From positions 1 to 9,961 of the forward strand of contig JBIQJZ010000140.1 in assembly GCA_044507115.1 (NCBI GenBank): a stretch of 9,961 nt of DNA, in the 5' to 3' direction. The notes under the pieces were generated by a model, which was given only the letters and a program-made list of their open reading frames with translations, was not told the DNA's origin and searched no databases. The position numbers and the translations under genes are program-made. Shown here in pieces: positions 6,621 to 9,961 of this stretch (position 1 is its first letter; each line of letters starts with the position of its first letter). The DNA is from Chryseosolibacter sp044507115. Its GTDB lineage: Bacteria; Bacteroidota; Bacteroidia; Cytophagales; Cyclobacteriaceae.

Positions 6621-7739
6621 ATGCTAGATGAATGGTTAGAGGAAAAATTGCACACGCGCAGGGACAAAGGTCTGCACCGGGCGCTGCCTCAGGCGAGCGG
6701 GCTGACTGATTTCACCTCCAACGATTACTTCGGACTAGCCCGCAACGAAGCGTTGCACATCCTGATAAAAGAAGTGGTATCCGGGCTGCCGGTGCAAAAT
6801 GGCGCTACAGGTTCACGACTACTTTCAGGGAATTCCGCGTTCGCCGACAAAGTTGAATACGAACTTGCCGCCATCTTCAATAGCGCAGCTGCACTTCTAT
6901 TCAACTCCGGCTATTCAGCAAACCTCGCAGTACTCTCCTCCATACCCGGAAAAAATGATACAATCATCTACGATGAACTGGCACATGCCAGCATCAAGGA
7001 TGGCGCAAGACTTAGCCTTGCAAAAAAATTTGCGATTCGTCACAATGACCTCGCTGACCTGGAGCGTAAAGTATCCCGAAGTCAGGGAAGAGTATACGTG
7101 GCGGTCGAATCCATCTACTCCATGGATGGAGACGAATGCCCGCTGGAGGAGCTCACGTCGCTCTCCGCGAAGCTCGGTTTCACGATCATGCTTGACGAAG
7201 CGCACAGCACGGGCGTAAGGGGACCCCGGGGCTCCGGCATTGCCGTGGAAAAAGGGTTGCACGACCGCGTCGGCATCCGCATCTATACATTCGGGAAAGC
7301 AATGGGAGTATGTGGGGCTTGTGTCTGCGGATCCGGTACAGTAATCGACTACCTGGTTAACCATGCGCGGCCCTTCATTTACACGACAGCCCCGTCTCAG
7401 CATCAGCTGGCTTCCATCAAATGCTCGTTCGACTTCCTCGCGGAGAACATGCATCTTCAGGACTCGTTGAGACATAAGACAGAATCATTTATCCAGCACA
7501 GCGAAAACCTGGAGCAGCGCGGTGAAAGTCGTTCCGCCATTCAGTCGTTCATTGTACCAGGGAACATCGCTGTTCGCGAAGCAGCGAGTAGAATCCAGCA
7601 AAAGGGGTTTGATGTAAGACCGATCGTTTCGCCAACCGTGCCACAAGGAAAGGAACGCCTCCGGATATGCATCCATACCTTCAATACAAATGAAGAAATC
7701 ACTGGGCTGGCACACGCGCTGAATACAATAGGAACATGA
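6621..7739 (+). CDS. bioF: 8-amino-7-oxononanoate (KAPA) synthase
   Basis: A 372-residue alpha-oxoamine synthase that condenses a pimeloyl thioester with L-alanine to form KAPA, the first dedicated ring-assembly step of biotin synthesis. Visible family marks: FTSNDYFGLA (31-40), GATGSRLLSGN (61-71), ELAHAS with His122 (stacks on PLP), LDEAHSTGVRGPRGSG (191-206, Asp192 and His195), and TFGKAMGVCGACVCG (223-237), where Lys226 should bind PLP. Length is close to E. coli BioF (384). Glycine C-acetyltransferase (kbl) is the main alternative from motifs alone, but the overlap with bioD and bioA settles the role. The start at 6621 is chosen because residues upstream of it do not resemble the family and would lie within the SDR gene. 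The gene ends in ATGA, shared with the bioD start. Confidence 0.95.
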   Translation: MLDEWLEEKLHTRRDKGLHRALPQASGLTDFTSNDYFGLARNEALHILIKEVVSGLPVQNGATGSRLLSGNSAFADKVEYELAAIFNSAAALLFNSGYSANLAVLSSIPGKNDTIIYDELAHASIKDGARLSLAKKFAIRHNDLADLERKVSRSQGRVYVAVESIYSMDGDECPLEELTSLSAKLGFTIMLDEAHSTGVRGPRGSGIAVEKGLHDRVGIRIYTFGKAMGVCGACVCGSGTVIDYLVNHARPFIYTTAPSQHQLASIKCSFDFLAENMHLQDSLRHKTESFIQHSENLEQRGESRSAIQSFIVPGNIAVREAASRIQQKGFDVRPIVSPTVPQGKERLRICIHTFNTNEEITGLAHALNTIGT

Positions 7740-8347
7740 ATTACTTTGTCACAGCGATCGGCACCGATTCGGGAAAAACGCTGGTCTCCGCTATTCTGTG
7801 CGAGGCGTTAACAGCCGACTACTGGAAACCGGTACAGGCGGGTCTACCGAGAGATACCGAGAAAGTCGCCAGCCTCGTAAGCAACCGACTTTCAATCTTC
7901 TTCCCGGAGCAGTTTCTACTACGGACACCCGCATCTCCACACGCCGCCGCCAGGATTGATGGAATCGACATCAGCCTTGATTCATTCCACCTGCCACCGA
8001 GCCGAAACGGTCTCATCGTCGAGGGTGCTGGTGGTTGCCTCGTTCCGCTTAATCAGCGAGAAACCATGCTCGATCTGATCGACCGACTGGACATAGAAAC
8101 AATTGTCGTCTCCAACCATTATCTCGGAAGTATCAACCACACGCTGCTGACGATCGAGGCATTGCGCGCTCGTGGTGTGAAAATCAAAGGCCTTATTTTC
8201 AATGGTGATGCGAACGAAGATACTGAGCAAATAATCCTATCCCGGACACAGCTGCGATGCCTCTTGCACATTAACAAAGAAACGGCTATCACGCGAGACG
8301 TTGTGCAGAAATATGCAAACAAACTAAACGAACAATGGAATGAATGA
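7736..8347 (+). CDS. bioD: ATP-dependent dethiobiotin synthetase
   Basis: A 203-residue P-loop enzyme that closes the ureido ring of dethiobiotin from DAPA, CO2 and ATP. The N terminus reads FVTAIGTDSGKT, with the nucleotide loop Lys14-Thr15; most BioD proteins have Val where this one has Ser12. YWKPVQAG supplies the conserved Lys31, EGAGGCLVPLN (96-106) is the BioD signature, and SNHYLGSINHTLLTIEALRA (126-145) with GLIFNGD (152-158) completes the fold. It is somewhat shorter than E. coli BioD (about 225 residues), mainly in loops and the C-terminal part. The start ATG overlaps bioF's stop by 4 bp (ATGA), and its end overlaps bioA by 8 bp, a sign of translational coupling. Confidence 0.95.
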   Translation: MNYFVTAIGTDSGKTLVSAILCEALTADYWKPVQAGLPRDTEKVASLVSNRLSIFFPEQFLLRTPASPHAAARIDGIDISLDSFHLPPSRNGLIVEGAGGCLVPLNQRETMLDLIDRLDIETIVVSNHYLGSINHTLLTIEALRARGVKIKGLIFNGDANEDTEQIILSRTQLRCLLHINKETAITRDVVQKYANKLNEQWNE

Positions 8348-9620
8348 ATTGATATCGCTCGACCGGAAGAACATATGGCATCCGTTCACCCCTCTTGAAA
8401 CAAGCGCCCCTGTCCCCCTGGTTACGGAGGCATCGGGAGTGTACCTTCACACATCCGATGGCAGAAGGATTCTCGACGCGATATCTTCATGGTGGGTAAA
8501 TCTGCACGGCCACGCCAATGCTGCGATCTCGCAGGCGATAGCCAACCAGGCTTCAAAGCTCGAACATGTGATCTTCGCGGGGTTCACTCATGAACCAGCT
8601 ATTCGACTTTCCCAAAACCTTCTCAGCATCCTGCCGCCGACATACAACCGAATATTTTTCTCCGACAACGGCAGCACTGCAGTTGAGGTTGCCCTAAAGA
8701 TGGCAATCCAGTATTGGCACAACTCCGGTGCGCCCCGACAAAAAGTTATTGCCCTCAAAGGAGCCTATCACGGCGACACCTTCGGCTCAATGTCTGTCGC
8801 CGAGCGCGGATTATTTACCAAGCCATTCGCGCCATTCCTCTTCGACACGTCATTTATCGAGTTTCCGGCGAAGGGCCACGAAGGGAAAGCGCTCGACCAG
8901 TTCCGCGAAGCGGTAAAAGACGGCGATGTTGCCGCGTTCATCTTCGAACCACTCGTCCAGGCAGCTGCCGGCATGCGCATGTATCCTGCATCCGCTCTTG
9001 ACGAATTGCTAGGTTATGCGAAGAGCGAGGGGATCGTGTGTATCGCCGATGAGGTATTCACCGGTTTCGGACGAACAGGTACAACTCTGGCAGTCGATCA
9101 AATCAAAGAGAAGCCTGATATCATCGCCCTCTCAAAGGGGATCACCGGAGGCTTTATGCCATTCGGTGTCACTGCGTGCTCGTCACGGATCTCCAAAGCT
9201 TTTGAGTCACCCTCCTTCGATCGAACATTCTTCCACGGCCATTCCTACACCGCCAATCCGCTCGCCTGTGCCGCCGCAAACGCCAGCTTCGAGTTGCTCA
9301 TGGGAGAAAATTGCCAGCGCGATATCGCGGTGATCTCACAGCTTCACCGTGAGTTTGCGCGCACAATAACCGACCACCCCCGCGTCGCCGACGCAAGGAC
9401 ATTGGGGACGATACTGGCAATCGAAATTAAAACAGACCAGGAGAGTCAATACGAAAACTCTCTGCGCACCACCATTTATAGTTACTTCCTCGAGAAAGAC
9501 ATCTTACTCCGTCCATTGGGCAACGTGTTGTATTTAGTACCCCCGTATGTGATTACACCTGGCGAGCTCAGGGAGATATACAAAACGATACGGGAATTCT
9601 TACAATGGCTGGATCGTTAG
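8340..9620 (+). CDS. bioA: Adenosylmethionine-8-amino-7-oxononanoate aminotransferase
   Basis: A 426-residue class III PLP aminotransferase that converts KAPA to DAPA, normally with S-adenosylmethionine as amino donor. It begins with the BioA-typical IWHPFTPLE (12-20) and ISSWWVNLHGHAN (48-60). Gly111-Ser112 form the phosphate-binding pair, GAYHGDT (141-147) has the stacking Tyr143, IADEVFTGFGRTG (235-247) has Asp237, and SKGITGGFMP (265-274) has Lys266 as the Schiff-base lysine. The paired tryptophans of the SSWWVN motif separate BioA from other class III aminotransferases, and its length matches (E. coli 429). A SAM-donor rather than lysine-donor enzyme is assumed, not shown. It follows bioD with an 8-bp ATGAATGA overlap, and its last 21 bp overlap the 3' end of the opposing gene. 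Confidence 0.96.
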   Translation: MNELISLDRKNIWHPFTPLETSAPVPLVTEASGVYLHTSDGRRILDAISSWWVNLHGHANAAISQAIANQASKLEHVIFAGFTHEPAIRLSQNLLSILPPTYNRIFFSDNGSTAVEVALKMAIQYWHNSGAPRQKVIALKGAYHGDTFGSMSVAERGLFTKPFAPFLFDTSFIEFPAKGHEGKALDQFREAVKDGDVAAFIFEPLVQAAAGMRMYPASALDELLGYAKSEGIVCIADEVFTGFGRTGTTLAVDQIKEKPDIIALSKGITGGFMPFGVTACSSRISKAFESPSFDRTFFHGHSYTANPLACAAANASFELLMGENCQRDIAVISQLHREFARTITDHPRVADARTLGTILAIEIKTDQESQYENSLRTTIYSYFLEKDILLRPLGNVLYLVPPYVITPGELREIYKTIREFLQWLDR

Positions 9621-9961
9621 CGTCGCCCCGTGAGTGAAGAACACATACGACCGGTCTCCCGCCATTCTCAGTTCAAGCGCAGTGCTTTCCAGAGGAGGAT
9701 TGGTCAGTAGCGTACCGTTGCCGTCAAAGACAAATGACAGTTCCTGTGTGCGGTCCGTGATTGAAATGAACTGCTTGCCACCCCCATAACTGTAGAATTT
9801 GATTCCACCTTCATCCGCGACGTAGTCGTGTGTGATAATCTTTTTCCCCGAAGCATCGGAGATCGTCATTTGCTTTCTGTCATGCTGAACAATCAGGTAG
9901 GACTTATTTGCGTATTCTGGAATCAGGGCGAACTGAGAGCCGACATATGCCCTCATCAGCG
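9600..9961 (-). CDS. Protein of unknown function, C-terminal part, propeller-like
   Basis: The last 119 residues of a minus-strand gene that runs off the right edge. The frame is open beyond the ATG at 9956 (the codon before it reads Leu), so that ATG is probably internal. I do not recognise the family. The visible part is rich in short beta strands and has two D-x-x-G turns about 44 residues apart: DASGKKI (from Asp34, counting from the internal Met) and DGNGTLL (from Asp78). That spacing is typical of beta-propeller blades of the WD40/PQQ-like kind, which is inference. No membrane segment or T9SS domain is visible in this piece. Its stop TAA lies inside the end of bioA, giving a 21-bp convergent overlap. 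Confidence 0.7.
   Translation of the reverse strand, partial: LMRAYVGSQFALIPEYANKSYLIVQHDRKQMTISDASGKKIITHDYVADEGGIKFYSYGGGKQFISITDRTQELSFVFDGNGTLLTNPPLESTALELRMAGDRSYVFFTHGATLTIQPL

Noticed and set aside
6915..7475. 186-residue minus-strand open frame opposite bioF
   Set aside because: It is antisense to conserved BioF motifs, has no recognisable domain or upstream signal, and is explained by bioF codon use.

Overview
The window comes from a bacterium of the phylum Bacteroidota, most likely a Cytophagales-like lineage (the order is inference). Three things point there. The first is a secreted protein ending in a CHU_C-type sorting domain of the type IX secretion system (T9SS type B). Next to it is an exported protein that opens with the 'VGIGTxxP' signature common in this phylum. 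Finally, -7 promoter elements of the form TAnnTTTG, the Bacteroidota sigma-factor consensus, lie upstream of several genes. No rRNA, tRNA, insertion sequence, CRISPR array or phage integration module was seen. The window is chromosome-like and dense, with mostly short gaps.

Layout. Bases 1-324 are the 3' end of a 2-oxo acid dehydrogenase E2 gene on the plus strand. Facing it on the minus strand is a translationally coupled pair. A 438-residue fibre-like exported protein (1521-2837) comes first and a T9SS type B cargo protein (379-1521) follows, the two joined by a TGATG stop/start. A 123-bp divergent gap separates this pair from a plus-strand cystathionine gamma-synthase/lyase-family gene (2973-4115). 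Converging on that gene with only 14 bp between is a minus-strand unit: a 53-residue PLDc_N-type membrane peptide (5423-5584) followed by a major facilitator superfamily transporter (4130-5401). From 5702 the plus strand carries a 2,4-dienoyl-CoA reductase-like short-chain dehydrogenase and then the biotin genes bioF, bioD and bioA. The biotin genes overlap one another by 4 and 8 bp. The window ends in the 3' part of a minus-strand gene of unknown function whose last 21 bp overlap the end of bioA.

How the genes work together. bioF, bioD and bioA give three of the four late steps of biotin synthesis: KAPA synthase, dethiobiotin synthetase and DAPA aminotransferase. bioB and any pimeloyl-supply gene (bioC, bioH, bioW, bioI) are not in the window. 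The dienoyl-CoA reductase just upstream could belong to unsaturated fatty-acid beta-oxidation, and its position raises the untested possibility of an acyl-CoA source of pimelate. The fibre/cargo pair looks like a cell-surface structure: one protein has phage-tail-fibre-like modules and no visible sorting domain, and the other carries the T9SS domain. This is the least ordinary part of the window. Most of the remaining genes are housekeeping types.
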